Below are positions 53,354 through 62,335 of a stretch of DNA of 64,000 nt, one piece after another. The position numbers and the translations under genes were made by a program. Every line of letters begins with the position of its first letter. Position 1 is the first letter of the stretch. The DNA is taken from assembly GCA_922989275.2 (NCBI GenBank), contig OV277862.1, positions 46,773,786 through 46,837,785 on the forward strand, written 5' to 3'. This DNA is from Gari tellinella (lineage: Eukaryota; Mollusca; Bivalvia; Cardiida; Psammobiidae). The notes below the pieces were generated by a model. It searched no databases. It was given only the letters and a program-made list of their open reading frames with translations, and was not told the origin of the DNA.

Positions 53354-53806
53354 CTCATTTCTCACTGAAATTGTAATGGCTTATACAAGTTTCGAATGCA
53401 TTAAGCCTAGTCAATGTATGACCATTTAAAAATGACAAACAGTGTATCCCTTATAAGAGTGTTCTTTAACTCTTTCCTCCCTGAAACTTTAAATGGACAA
53501 TTCCAGTTTCCATCTAAGTCTAGTCCATTTCTGACTTTAAAGGGTTGTTTTTGTCAATGTTTGGCATTGTGACAAACAGTGAAGACCCTGATCAGAGGGC
53601 TCCGAAAGGAGCCCTCTGATCTGGGTCTTCACTGTTTGTATAGGACAAGTGTACTATTCACATGTACACAGTTTTAAAAGACGCCTATATGCGGGACTAG
53701 GGTTCAAAGGGTTAAGGAGCCCTCTGATGTGGATATTCTCTGTTTTCATAGGACAAGTGTTGTGTATTCTTTCTAGATGCCGAGTATACTTATCGTTAGG
53801 GATCAA
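53354..53806. mobile_element. J-family MITE split by another J
   Basis: TTAA before CTCATTTCTCACTG; left hairpin arm AAACAGTGTATCCC up to GTGTTC; then the inner J; then AGGAGCCCTCTGATGTGG and CATAGGACAAGTGTTG with a worn end. The break is near the hairpin tip. Confidence 0.75.
53470..53711. mobile_element. J-family MITE inserted in the hairpin of another J
   Basis: CTCTTTCCTCCCTGAAAC to GGGTTCAAAGGG, TTAA on both sides, 242 bp. Hairpin AGTGAAGACCCTGATCAGAG / CTCTGATCTGGGTCTTCACT with tip GGCTCCGAAAGGAGCC. Confidence 0.9.
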
Positions 53807-54372
53807 TACAATCCAATGGGGTTTAAACATTATCTACTAGCTCCCTTGCATTTTTAGAATAATGACGCGTTTGTTTCGTCTGTCGCAGCATCTTTAGTTT
53901 GAACAATGTGGTTATACAGAAATGTATTAAGAAATTGAATATATAAACGATTTAGATACTGAACAATTACTATGGGTTCCCTATGGTAATCGTCATCATG
54001 TGCAATATAAAAAGACTAACCAAACAAAAAACACCCTGGGTATCGATCTCATGGCCCTACACAGTAGAGCACTTATCTATACTGAAAAACATAAGTAACG
54101 CATAATGTGTTCAACTTATGTATCGGTTGTATTGGAGTACAACCAAGATTATCGATACACCGTGTGTTGATAAAATTGATCCACAATTGTCCAACAAAAA
54201 CTTGTGCATATCCTGCGTGGTAATTGGATTCTACACCGACATATTTGAAAACCCTGACGTAAGCCATCTGACCTACTTCCGGTTAAACAAATTCAAAAGC
54301 ACTAAACTGGTTGAAATGTGTAGTACGCTTACGTACTTTAAATCAGCATTGCAGATAATCACAACATTCAGC
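53807..54372. other. No supported gene; upstream part of the Tc1 relic?
   Basis: About 54118-54375 is open on the plus strand in the frame of the transposase but resembles no protein I know; it may be old Tc1 5' flank. A weak tRNA-like stretch on the minus strand lies near 54030-54090. Confidence 0.35.
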
Positions 54373-55655
54373 GCGATGCATAGGCTGAACGTTAATGACC
54401 GTGGCCGAGCTATTGGTCTTCTAATGCAAGAGTGTTCACAGAAAAGTGCCGCTAGACAACGGGGAGTCGTATAATCAACAAATTTTCGATTCCGTAATCG
54501 TTTGCTGGAGACAAATACCGTAAATGATCAACCGAAAGGTGGGCGCACCAAAGAAACAACGCAACGTAAGGAACGTCAGATACGCCTTGCGTTTTTGTGA
54601 ATCCGGTTCCTAACGGCGTCAGAGACGGCCAATAACACACAGGGGCGTCACTTGGACAGGATACATTCCGTCACGGTTATCAGGCATCTCAAAGAATGCG
54701 GACTTCGGGCGTACATATTGTACGTTTGGGATTCACTAACGCATCGACGTCATGCTTTTCGCATGGACTGGTTGCAACATAACGCACTCCGCTTATTCTC
54801 TCGTTAACCTAGGCAGCCTTACCGCCCGAATCTGTCGCCAGTTGAGCACCTTTGTAACAATTTAGACCGCAATGTCTGACGTCGACGTAACGTCCTTAAC
54901 AACGTCAATGACCTCGCAGCTTAACAGGGGGAATGGGCTGCTTTAAAAGAATCACCAGGGCCCGTATTCTGAAACACTCTTAGATAACTTTTACTCTAAG
55001 TAAATCAATATTCTCTTAGTTTTCGGCAATTTAGTCTAAGTATTTGATGATATACTCTTAGAAAGTGAAAAAAACTAAGATAATTCTAAACTCGACAGAT
55101 TTCACTAAGTATAACGATATACTCTTAGAAAATCAATATAGTCTTAGTTTTCGGCCATTTCAACTAAGTATTTGGGGATTCCCTCTTAGAAAGATGAAAA
55201 AACTAAGAAAATTCTCAACTTGCCAAATTTACTATTGAATTTTCTCAAAACTTTAGAAAACTGTGACCCTCTCTTAACTTTTTAGAATTTCTAGGATTAG
55301 AACACGAACGTTTATTAAGCAGTTATAACAGGTAGAATAGATAATTTATTGAATAAAAATCGTTTATAGACCTATAAATACGTTTAGCGGATGTTTTTGA
55401 GCCGACGTTTGTGTTTGAGTGGCTTCGTGAAATTGGGTCAAAGTCTGGGTGGGGTAACGATATTACAAATGACAGGGATTACTGTTTAAGACATTATTAC
55501 ATACGGTCTTCATCGCGAAAACGTGGAAAAGATCGATATCTATTCAAAGTCTATATTTTTCGTAATAAATGACCACTGTATGTACCAAAACAAGTGTAAA
55601 TACATAATTAGGTTCACAATTATAATTAACTAACAAGCCAAATTTCAACGAAGTC

Positions 55656-55735
55656 GCCGTAGCTCAATCGATAGCGAGTCTTACTTGCATGTCGGGGGTC
55701 GCCGGTTCGAGCCACACAGGGTACGATCTTTTTTT
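55656..55735 (+). repeat. tRNA-like pol III promoter module, left foldback arm
   Basis: GTCGCCGTAGCTCAATCGAT (A box), then CGGGGGTCGCC, GGTTCGAGCC (B box), then TTTTTTTT. T-arm and acceptor pairing are poor, so not a functional tRNA gene. Confidence 0.72.
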
Positions 55736-55800
55736 TCTTTTTTTTTAACATCATCATTATTTCTATAGATTCGTTTCTTTAGATACAAATAACTGCTTAA

Positions 55801-56037
55801 TTCTTTCAATGCCAAACTTTCGTAATAGTTTACTTCTTCACCGTTTCATTGTCGTCTGCTTCAATTTTGTTGTCTGCAATATCGTTTCAAAGTAAATTGT
55901 AAGGCAGTATGACTGAAAAGAATTCAATACGAGTGCCAAATAGTTTGGATCCTCATCAGACGCCGCGTTACGCGGCGTCTGATCAAGGCCCAAACTGATT
56001 GCAAACGTGATTTTAGGCGCCATTGAGAGTGAAAGGG
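55801..56037 (+). mobile_element. B-family MITE in the left foldback arm
   Basis: TTCTTTCAATGCC to GAGAGTGAAAGGG, TTAA on both sides. Hairpin GGATCCTCATCAGACGCCGC / GCGGCGTCTGATCAAGGCCC. The right arm holds a B copy at the matching position. Confidence 0.9.
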
Positions 56038-56295
56038 TTAAAGCATGCTAAAATTGAAGTAAAAGTCTCAATTAAGAAATGTTCCTTCTTATTGTCAGCC
56101 TGCTAGTTCTAGTAATGACTTTCATGTTTCTACTATTTCTTGATATTTGAAAAGCATTAAGAAAAGTGTCCTGCAGATTGATGTTTAACCATTGTCATGC
56201 AGAATTGTCATCTGCTGCAAACACATCATCTGCAGAAAACAACATAATCAATTTGATACTTTCAAAACTTAAAAACAGTAAAATATGACTAACTG

Positions 56296-56362
56296 GCAAA
56301 CAAGTTTGGATCATATCAGACGCCGCATTACGCGGCGTCAGATCTGGATCTTTACTGTATAG
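56296..56362. repeat. Type I hairpin in the foldback loop
   Basis: GCAAACAAGTTTGGATCATAT, CAGACGCCGCATTACGCGG, CGTCAGATCTGGATC. Remnants of inner B motifs (AATTGTCATCTGC) lie to its left. Confidence 0.7.
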
Positions 56363-56486
56363 AAACTGTTAACAAATTTTATCCAAGTCGCGCTTAGCTT
56401 AATAAGAGGGTTTCTTTTAAAGCAGGCTGTAAATAAGAAGGAAACCTTTAATTGGAGACTTTTACATCAATTCTAGCATGCTTTAA

Positions 56487-56645
56487 CCCTTTCACTCTGG
56501 CGCCTAAATGCGCGTTTGCAAACAGATTGGATCTATTATCAGGATCCAAACTATTTGGCACTCGTATTGAATTCTTTTCAGTCATACAATTAACTTTAAA
56601 AAGATACTGCAGACAACAGTATTGAAGCAGACGACAATGAAACTG
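56487..56645 (-). mobile_element. B-family MITE, partial, right foldback arm
   Basis: TTAA before CCCTTTCACTCTGGCGCC; the hairpin is collapsed to GATTGGATCTATTATCAGGATCC; GAAGCAGACGACAATGAAAC then joins the start region of a second B copy. Confidence 0.8.
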
Positions 56646-56649
56646 TCAG

Positions 56650-56893
56650 AATTAGACTCACTCTCGCCTAAAGGAACGTTTGCAAACATTTTGCACCTTG
56701 ATCAGAAGCCGCTTTCGCGAAACGCGGCGTCTGATCAGGATCCAAACTGTTTGACACTCGTATTAAATTCTTTTCAGTTATACTTCCTTACATTTAAGGC
56801 TTTGAAACGATATTGCAGGCAACAAAATTGAAGCAGACGACAAGAACATTTAAAGGAGTAAACTATCACAAAAGTTTGGCAGTGGAAGGATAA
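56650..56893 (-). mobile_element. B-family MITE, right foldback arm
   Basis: GACTCACTCTCGCCTAAAGG, hairpin TTGATCAGAAGCCGC / GCGGCGTCTGATCAGGATCC, GCAGACGACAAGAAC, end TTTGGCAGTGGAAGGA. It is the mirror partner of the left-arm B copy. Confidence 0.8.
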
Positions 56894-56979
56894 AGCAGTT
56901 ATTTGTATTTAAAGAAATGAATCTATGGAACTAGTGATGATAATTAAATAAAAAATAAGGGGGGTGTTAAGAAAAAAAA

Positions 56980-57060
56980 GATCGTACCCTGTGTGGCTCG
57001 AACCGGCTATCCCCGTCATGCCAGGCAGAGTCGCTATCGATTGAGCTACGGCGACTTCGT
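56980..57060 (-). repeat. tRNA-like pol III promoter module, right foldback arm
   Basis: Minus strand: GTCGCCGTAGCTCAATCGAT, GGTTCGAGCCACACAGGGTA and TTTTTTTTC. It matches the left-arm module with a few changes and points toward it. Confidence 0.72.
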
Positions 57061-57738
57061 TGAAATTTGGCTTGTTAGTTAATTATAATTGTGAACCTAA
57101 TTATGTATTTACGCTTATGTATAAACACTTTTTATTCAATTAATTATCTATTCTACTTATTCTGGGACAATGATTGCTGCTTTATAAACGGGAGAAGAAA
57201 ACAAACCCGAATACTACAGCGCAAATAAACAGTCACACATGTTAGTATGCGAGAAGAGTGGCGTCATTTTAGTCGGGAAAGTCCTTGACAACGGCCATAA
57301 TTTACTCTTAGTTTTTTTTCGCTAAGAAAATAATTTAGTATTTTCTTAGAGTAAAAGTTAGCGAAAATAATCTTAGTTGAAAATGTTAGAGTTTAGAAAT
57401 TTCTAGTTAAAATACTTAGAATGTTTCAGAATACGGCCCCAGGTTGATTAATTACACGCCAAGGAGAATAATAGAGGCAATAAATGCAATACGCGATACT
57501 AAAGATGCTTTTTTCACTCTTCTTCATAGGGATAATGGGTTTAGAAATCGTAATTAAGCAATCAAAAGAAAATGAATTAAAGCGTGTATGTTGTTTGTTG
57601 ATTGCAAACATAATGCATTAGTAATTTCGTATACCAAAATGTTGTTATATTTCCTATAGTACATTCCCATTCTACAATGAATCCCATTATGCGTTACTTA
57701 TGTTTTTCAGTATACTTTCTCGACCACGATGACATATA

Positions 57739-58796
57739 CGAGGGGTGTTCCATAAATAATGTCATATGTGCTTTATTTCGCGGAAATCGTGCAATTTATG
57801 CACAAAACGTAGATATTCACCGCGAGGTGTGTGACATTTATGGGGAGGACCAAATGTCTCACAGGACTGTTTGTAGGTGGGTAGCAAAATTTAGTGCTGG
57901 GCAGCAGCAACTGAAAGATGCTGCTCGCCCAGGTCGTCCTGCAACAACTACGACCAAAGGTAACATAGAAAAAATCCGAAATATCCTCAAAACTGATGCT
58001 CGATTCACCGTAAGACAATTGGCTCGAATGACAAACTTGTCTTTAGCAAGAGTTCATGCAATTTTGAAGAAACACCTAAAAGTTAGAAAGATAAATGCAA
58101 GATGGATACCCCATTTGTTAACGGATGAGCAAAAGAAGATGCGTGTAACAATGGCAAAAAAACTTCTCAAATGTACCCAAAATATAGTAAAAAGGCTTTT
58201 GATAATATAGTCACTGGTGATGAGACCTGGGTGTATTATTTTGAACCAAAGCGGAAGGTTTCCAACCGAATATGGGCCACTCAAAATGCCTATTCAAATC
58301 CCGGTGCCAAAAGGCAGAACGGTCACAGGCAAGTACTATAAAAACGTTGTTCTGAGAAAATTGAAGAACTACTACAAAAGTCGCCGCCCCAAAACAGAAC
58401 TTAAGTATGTCCGACTTTTGTATGAAAATGCACCCGCTCACAAGGCACGTATTGTGACTGACTTTTTGGAGTCAGAGAAGGTTACCGTCCTTCCGCACCC
58501 TCCGTATTCGCCAGACTTGGCCCCCTGCGACTATTTTCTCTTTCAAAAACTTAAATATCATTTATCTGGAAGGACATACAATTCGAGAAATGCCCTTGGA
58601 TCTGCTGTTTATCAGTGTCTGATGGGTGTCCCCATTGAAGAGTATGAAAAATGCTTCCAAAAAGGGATTGACCGGCTAAAAAGGTGTGTTCTGGCTGGCG
58701 GAGAGTATTTTGAAGGGCAGAGCAAATTAAAATGAACAAAAGCACTTCCGCTATATGAGCACCGATGCAAGTGACATTATTTTTGAACACCCCTCG
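57739..58796 (+). mobile_element. mariner-like element, 1.06 kb
   Basis: Terminal inverted repeats CGAGGGGTGTTC and GAACACCCCTCG (about 28 bp with mismatches, ATTATGTCA-type inner part), flanked by TATA. It has the same CGAGGG start as the relic at 9 kb but is a distinct lineage. Shortened by an internal deletion. Confidence 0.93.
57775..58735 (+). pseudogene. mariner transposase pseudogene
   Basis: First helix-turn-helix (REVCDIYGEDQMSHRTVCRW), linker ARPGRPATT, second helix-turn-helix (FTVRQLARMTNLSLARVHAI) and WIPHLLTDEQKKMRV lie in one frame. Near 58195 a frameshift moves into NIVTGDETWVYYFEPKRKVS and NRIWATQNAY (first catalytic D kept). A deletion of about 25 residues follows and restores the first frame: IPVPKGRTVTGKYYKNVVL, RRPKTELKYVRLLYENAPAH, LPHPPYSPDLAPCDYFLF and CVLAGGEYFEG. 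The second acidic position is E (usual HDNAPAH here reads YENAPAH). The third D is present in SPDLAPCD. The enzyme is non-functional. Confidence 0.93.
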
Positions 58797-59249
58797 TATA
58801 TAACAAATTATTTCAAATATCAAGATAAAACTTTAACCCTAACTCACCCATAACTTGGAATGGTTGCAACTTCTATTAATAGAAAAGTACAGACACGGCT
58901 CAGCGGACAAACTCCATCTATAGTGAACGGTATTCTTGTCATAAAAGCAATGTTGTACTGCGGGAACAGATACCCATTGCAGACAGTGTGGAACATGATA
59001 CAGTAAGATGCCACGTGAATCAAACACTAAGATACAACGATAATTACTATAAACAAAGTCCTATCATTCTACAAATTGGATATGTTGTCCGTTTATAACA
59101 CTGACTTAACTATGGTTTATTCATAAGTTCATCACTGTGTCGGTCGTTATGAAACTTAAAACTCTTGGCAAACATAATTGACCGACAAACATATTCTAAA
59201 CATGTTGTTTGATTTCCATAATTGTAGTGTTCTGCAGACTTGTTTTATA
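58797..59249. other. No supported feature
   Basis: No coding or repeat signal recognised. Confidence 0.4.
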
Positions 59250-59253
59250 TTAA

Positions 59254-59720
59254 CACAATTCACTGCCTTGAACTGAGTACAGTGGAGAATCTGTTATTCT
59301 TTCCCGTTTAAACGCAAACGTACGCAAACGCAAAACACTAAAACGTAGAAAAGTACAACTTTTTGACAATTCTGATAATTCATCTTTATCTTGGTGGCAA
59401 ACAGTTTGGAGCCAGATCAGAAACCGGGTTACCCGGCGTCTGATCTGGCTCCAAACTGTTTGCACTGCAAATAATAGTTTTAGCGTAAACGCGTTTATTG
59501 GGAAAGAATAACAGTTTCTCCACTGTACAATGGTTAGTTGCAAACAGTTTGGATCCTGATCAAACGTCGCGTTACGCGACGTCTGATCAAAATCCAAGCT
59601 GTTTAGTATTCAAATGTAAATTCCCTATCGTAAGTAAAAAAAAAAAAAAAAAAATCAAATTTTGGAAACAAAATCAAACGATAACTGTTTAAAATGGATG
59701 ACGTTATGGCAGTGAAGGGG
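59254..59720 (+). mobile_element. B-family MITE split by an A MITE
   Basis: TTAA before CACAATTCACTGCC; the B sequence stops at GAGTA, the A copy follows, and B resumes at TACAATGGTTAGTTGCAAAC. Hairpin GGATCCTGATCAAACGTCGC / GCGACGTCTGATCAAAATCC, then a run of ~16 A and end GGCAGTGAAGGGG before TTAG. Confidence 0.9.
59280..59525 (+). mobile_element. A-family MITE inserted in a B MITE at TA
   Basis: CAGTGGAGAATCTG to AGTTTCTCCACTG, 246 bp. Undisturbed B copies read GAATACAATGG at this site, so the target duplication is TA. Left arm has GATCAGAAACCGGG. Confidence 0.95.
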
Positions 59721-59758
59721 TTAGATAATGATAAGAATTTTAAATTGAAGCGACACTA

Positions 59759-59898
59759 CAGTGGAGAATAGGTTTATCTCTCCGTACTAAACGAAACAAA
59801 AGGCACAAATCGCAGTAAAATGTAGAAAATGGCAGACTTTCAAGAAAATGTTGACCTTGCATTGCAATCTGGCTGGCAAACAATGCAGAGTCGGACCT
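59759..59898 (+). mobile_element. A' MITE, head half
   Basis: CAGTGGAGAATAGG, CTAAACGAAACAAAAGGC, GTAGAAAATGGCAGAC, then a broken left hairpin arm (GGCAAACAATGCAGAG). Confidence 0.68.
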
Positions 59899-59899
59899 C

Positions 59900-60468
59900 C
59901 ACTATTATTAAAATATTATGATAACAACGCATTTTCAGTGTTAAAGACAATTCATTTCAAATTCAAAATACGGATTTGCTCAGTTTGCATTTGCATGAAT
60001 GTACAAATACATGGGAACTTTATTCAATTATTCAATATTTAGGTCAAGCACATAATTTATCGGATACAATACATCAGTTATAAATTCTTAACAAATGATT
60101 CAATTGTATCTAATAATTTCGCAAGGTGGAGAACAGCATACATTTGTTTTAAAATTACTATTTTATAGTGGGTACACGGATATTGCCGAGAATAAACCGC
60201 AATTAAGCGACATGTTCCCGGATTTAGCCCTGTCCCCACATGTGGCTACTAGTCAAAGTTCTACTTGAATTCTAATTGGATGGAATTTATTTGTGGTTAT
60301 AGAGAGTGCAATTCATATTAAATGGAATAATAGTGTAATGTTCTATTTGAAATTTGATAATTTACCGTTGAATAAATGATGATCGCCTAACTGATAGTCT
60401 GAACGTGTAGCGCAAAGTCCTGTCTGAGTTTTCCCGTTTCACACTTTAACAAGGTTTTAAACCGCCAT
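59900..60468. other. No supported feature
   Basis: AT-rich, nothing recognised. Confidence 0.4.
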
Positions 60469-60940
60469 CTACAGTGATCGAGAAGACGTTATTCTTTCTC
60501 AGTAAAAAAGGTTATACGTTAAAAGACGTAATCCTTTGCCGACAGAGTTTTTAAAACAGTCGGACTAAAATAATGGGACAATCTATCGTCAAATGTGAGA
60601 TATTTTGAATCAATGAGCGTGTTTAATAAAAATCTTTTTTATTTTAGAAATTATGACTTGTTGTTTAAGTAAATTTGTGAATAAGAATATTTTCAGTATT
60701 CTTTATGTATAAAGATATTACTCATCTATGTGTATTTTGGTAGCATTTATTGTCCTTTTTATTTATATCATTTATTGTACAACTCCATTGAATATACTTT
60801 GTGTAAAATAGGCGTTAAATCAAATAAATCAGATTCAGTTGGTTTTACTAAAACTATTGTTGCCATTGCGAGTAGTTTGGAGTCAAATTAACTGTTTGCC
60901 ACTCAGGTAATAGATAAATCGCTATCATTTTCAGAACGTT
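60469..60940 (-). mobile_element. Two A' fragments
   Basis: 60469-60570: CAGTGATCGAGAAGACGTTATTC and AAAAGGTTATACG. 60843-60940: TTACTAAAACTATTGTTGCC, a collapsed hairpin (GTTTGGAGTCAAATTAACTG) and CACTCAGGTAATAGATAAATC. The 270 bp between them has no signal. Confidence 0.5.
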
Positions 60941-60942
60941 AT

Positions 60943-61610
60943 AATGTGCTCCCTCTCCACAGCAACACTTAATGGGGCACACAATTGTGTGTGTTGTTCG
61001 GGAAAGAGTTGTTATAGGGAGGGAAAATACCCTTAGAGAACATTTCAATTGAAAGACAGCTTTAACCCAGACCTCACGCCGCGTAGCGCAGGGTCTGATC
61101 CTGGTTCAAGCTGTTTGTCACTCGTCTTCGTGTTTCTTCGGTCAAATTGTCCTATATCTAACTTTCAGAAAATAAACGACAAAAAATTAATAAATAAGCA
61201 GCCGATATTACAGCAGAGAAAGCCTGCTATATAATGGTATTGCCTGGAAAAGAGAGGTACAGTACTGAACCTTATTAAATTAAATTGATAATCGCAAGCG
61301 AATTGCCATCGAATTGCCATCGAATCGCGCGCTTCAAAAACAAATCCTACGTTTGAATATTTTAACGCGAATTTTCCGAAGCGGTTGTGACAAAAATGGA
61401 ATCGAAAACATTAACGAAGGCAAATGTGCGAACATTTCGGAGATACAACATTCAAGAAAACTTACCCGAAGGTAAAGTTAGTACTTTGAATCGCAAGCGA
61501 ATTGCCATCGAATTGCAAGCGAATTGCAAGCGAATCGCAAAAATTGTTAATTTAATAAGATTCAGTACTGTAATCGTTGTTGGGAGCGTCGTTGTCGGGA
61601 GGGAGCACTG
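60943..61610 (+). mobile_element. D-family MITE split by element Q
   Basis: ATGTGCTCCCTCTCCAC, GTGTGTTGTTCGGGAAAGAG, hairpin TTAACCCAGACCTCACGCCGC / GCGCAGGGTCTGATCCTGG, then Q, then TCGTTGTTGGGAGCG and GGGAGGGAGCACTG. Confidence 0.83.
61260..61570. mobile_element. Element Q: TA-target MITE with 11-bp inner repeats
   Basis: CAGTACTGAACCTTATTAAA and the inverse TTTAATAAGATTCAGTACTG, flanked by TA, 311 bp. Next to each end lie 11-bp units GCAAGCGAATT and GCCATCGAATT in short tandem runs (about 61291-61330 and 61492-61540). Inserted in a D element. Confidence 0.88.
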
Positions 61611-61689
61611 TTTATATGTTTTATATTTAGCAGCTCATTGCCTTGAAAATAAACAATAACTATTTCGTTGTTACGAATTTGTCTGCCTC

Positions 61690-61765
61690 TAAACCATCGT
61701 CTACGTTAACTTCAGAAACATCGACAATTACGCGGCTTCTGATCTGGATCGAAACTGCACAATTA
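61690..61765 (+). mobile_element. D-like fragment
   Basis: TTAACTTCAGAAACATCGACAATTACGCGG (broken left arm) and CTTCTGATCTGGATCG (right arm). Confidence 0.4.
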
Positions 61766-61769
61766 AGTC

Positions 61770-62117
61770 ATTTCGTGATCAATAGTGTAAGGGTTAAGTC
61801 GTGTACATTCTTACCCCTGTTGCACGTGTAACGCGTTACAGTTTTGAACCCAAACAGTTTGGCAAAAGCATGATTTATTTTTCTTATTTTGTATAATTAT
61901 GTGAATAGTACATGCATTTTGAGGATCTGCTTTAAATATCGGGGACCAAAATTAAAATGTGAAATCCTTGGCATTGGTGAGCATATCATTTGCATGCATT
62001 ATGTGCTATAGATACAGTTACTGTACATGTATATATGTATGCTTTTATATTGCAATGTTATGCCACTGTTGATAACATATAATCACTCAATTAATCAAAC
62101 TGTGCTATGGTAATTCT
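61770..62117. other. No supported feature
   Basis: No coding or repeat signal recognised apart from a GTGTAAGGGTTAA scrap near 61790. Confidence 0.35.
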
Positions 62118-62121
62118 TTAA

Positions 62122-62331
62122 ACCCATTCACTGCCTTACCCCGAATACAATAAGTATTTGCAAACAGTTTGGATCTTGATCAGACGCCGCGTCACGCGGC
62201 GTCTGATCATGATTCAAACTGTTTGACACTCATCTTAATATTTCTAAAGTCAAAATATCTTAAATTTATATTTTAGAAATAAAAGCAGACGACAATTGTT
62301 GAAAATTTATGACGTCATGGCAGCGAAGGGC
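62122..62331 (+). mobile_element. B-family MITE, short subtype
   Basis: ACCCATTCACTGCCTTACCCC to CATGGCAGCGAAGGGC, TTAA on both sides, 210 bp. Hairpin GGATCTTGATCAGACGCCGC / GCGGCGTCTGATCATGATTC; inner AAAGCAGACGACAATTG. Confidence 0.92.
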
Positions 62332-62335
62332 TTAA

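Larger units (their letters stand above)
54960..57440. mobile_element. Large foldback (2.5 kb) with tRNA-like modules and B MITEs in both arms
   Basis: Ends GCCCGTATTCTGAAACA and TGTTTCAGAATACGGCCCC; AGG on each side of the insertion in the Tc1 relic looks like a 3-bp target duplication. The arms (about 54960-56107 and 56418-57440) are homologous along their length. Each has AT-rich CTAAG/CTTAG words, AATTAGGTTCACAATTATAA, a tRNA-like module ending in T-runs, TAGATTCGTTTCTTTA-like DNA, a B MITE, GGGTTAAAGCATGCTA and TTCCTTCTTATT. The loop is about 310 bp and holds one more type I hairpin. Confidence 0.83.
54373..57557 (+). pseudogene. Tc1-like transposase relic, split by a 2.5-kb foldback
   Basis: The first part (54376-54956) reads in one frame: LNVNDRGRAIGLLMQ, SAARQRGVV (first helix-turn-helix), NDQPKGGRTKETTQRKERQI (GRPR-type hook), then HSVTVIRHLKECGLRAY (second helix-turn-helix). 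It then passes to a C-terminal NLSPVEHLCNNLDR and NVNDLAA. Several stops interrupt it. The catalytic segment carrying the first two acidic residues is deleted, between the second helix-turn-helix and RHAFRMDW. The last residues resume beyond the foldback at 57441 with RLINYTPRRIIEAINAI, matching the end of Tc1 proteins. Confidence 0.87.

Noticed and set aside
53116..54090. A third inward-facing pair of tRNA-like modules (GAGTTCGATTCC near 53133 plus; GATCGATACCC near 54040 minus)
   Set aside because: B-box-like words are present in the right orientation, but A boxes and arm homology are too weak to claim.
54118..54372. N-terminal extension of the Tc1 protein
   Set aside because: Open in the same frame as the transposase but without similarity to Tc1 N-termini; the homology starts at about 54376.
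55656..57060. Functional tRNA genes in the foldback arms
   Set aside because: A and B boxes are clear but acceptor and T-stem pairing fail; better read as SINE-like modules.
61387..61659. 90-codon frame with repeated KRIAIELQ-like units
   Set aside because: Translation of the 11-bp repeats in element Q.
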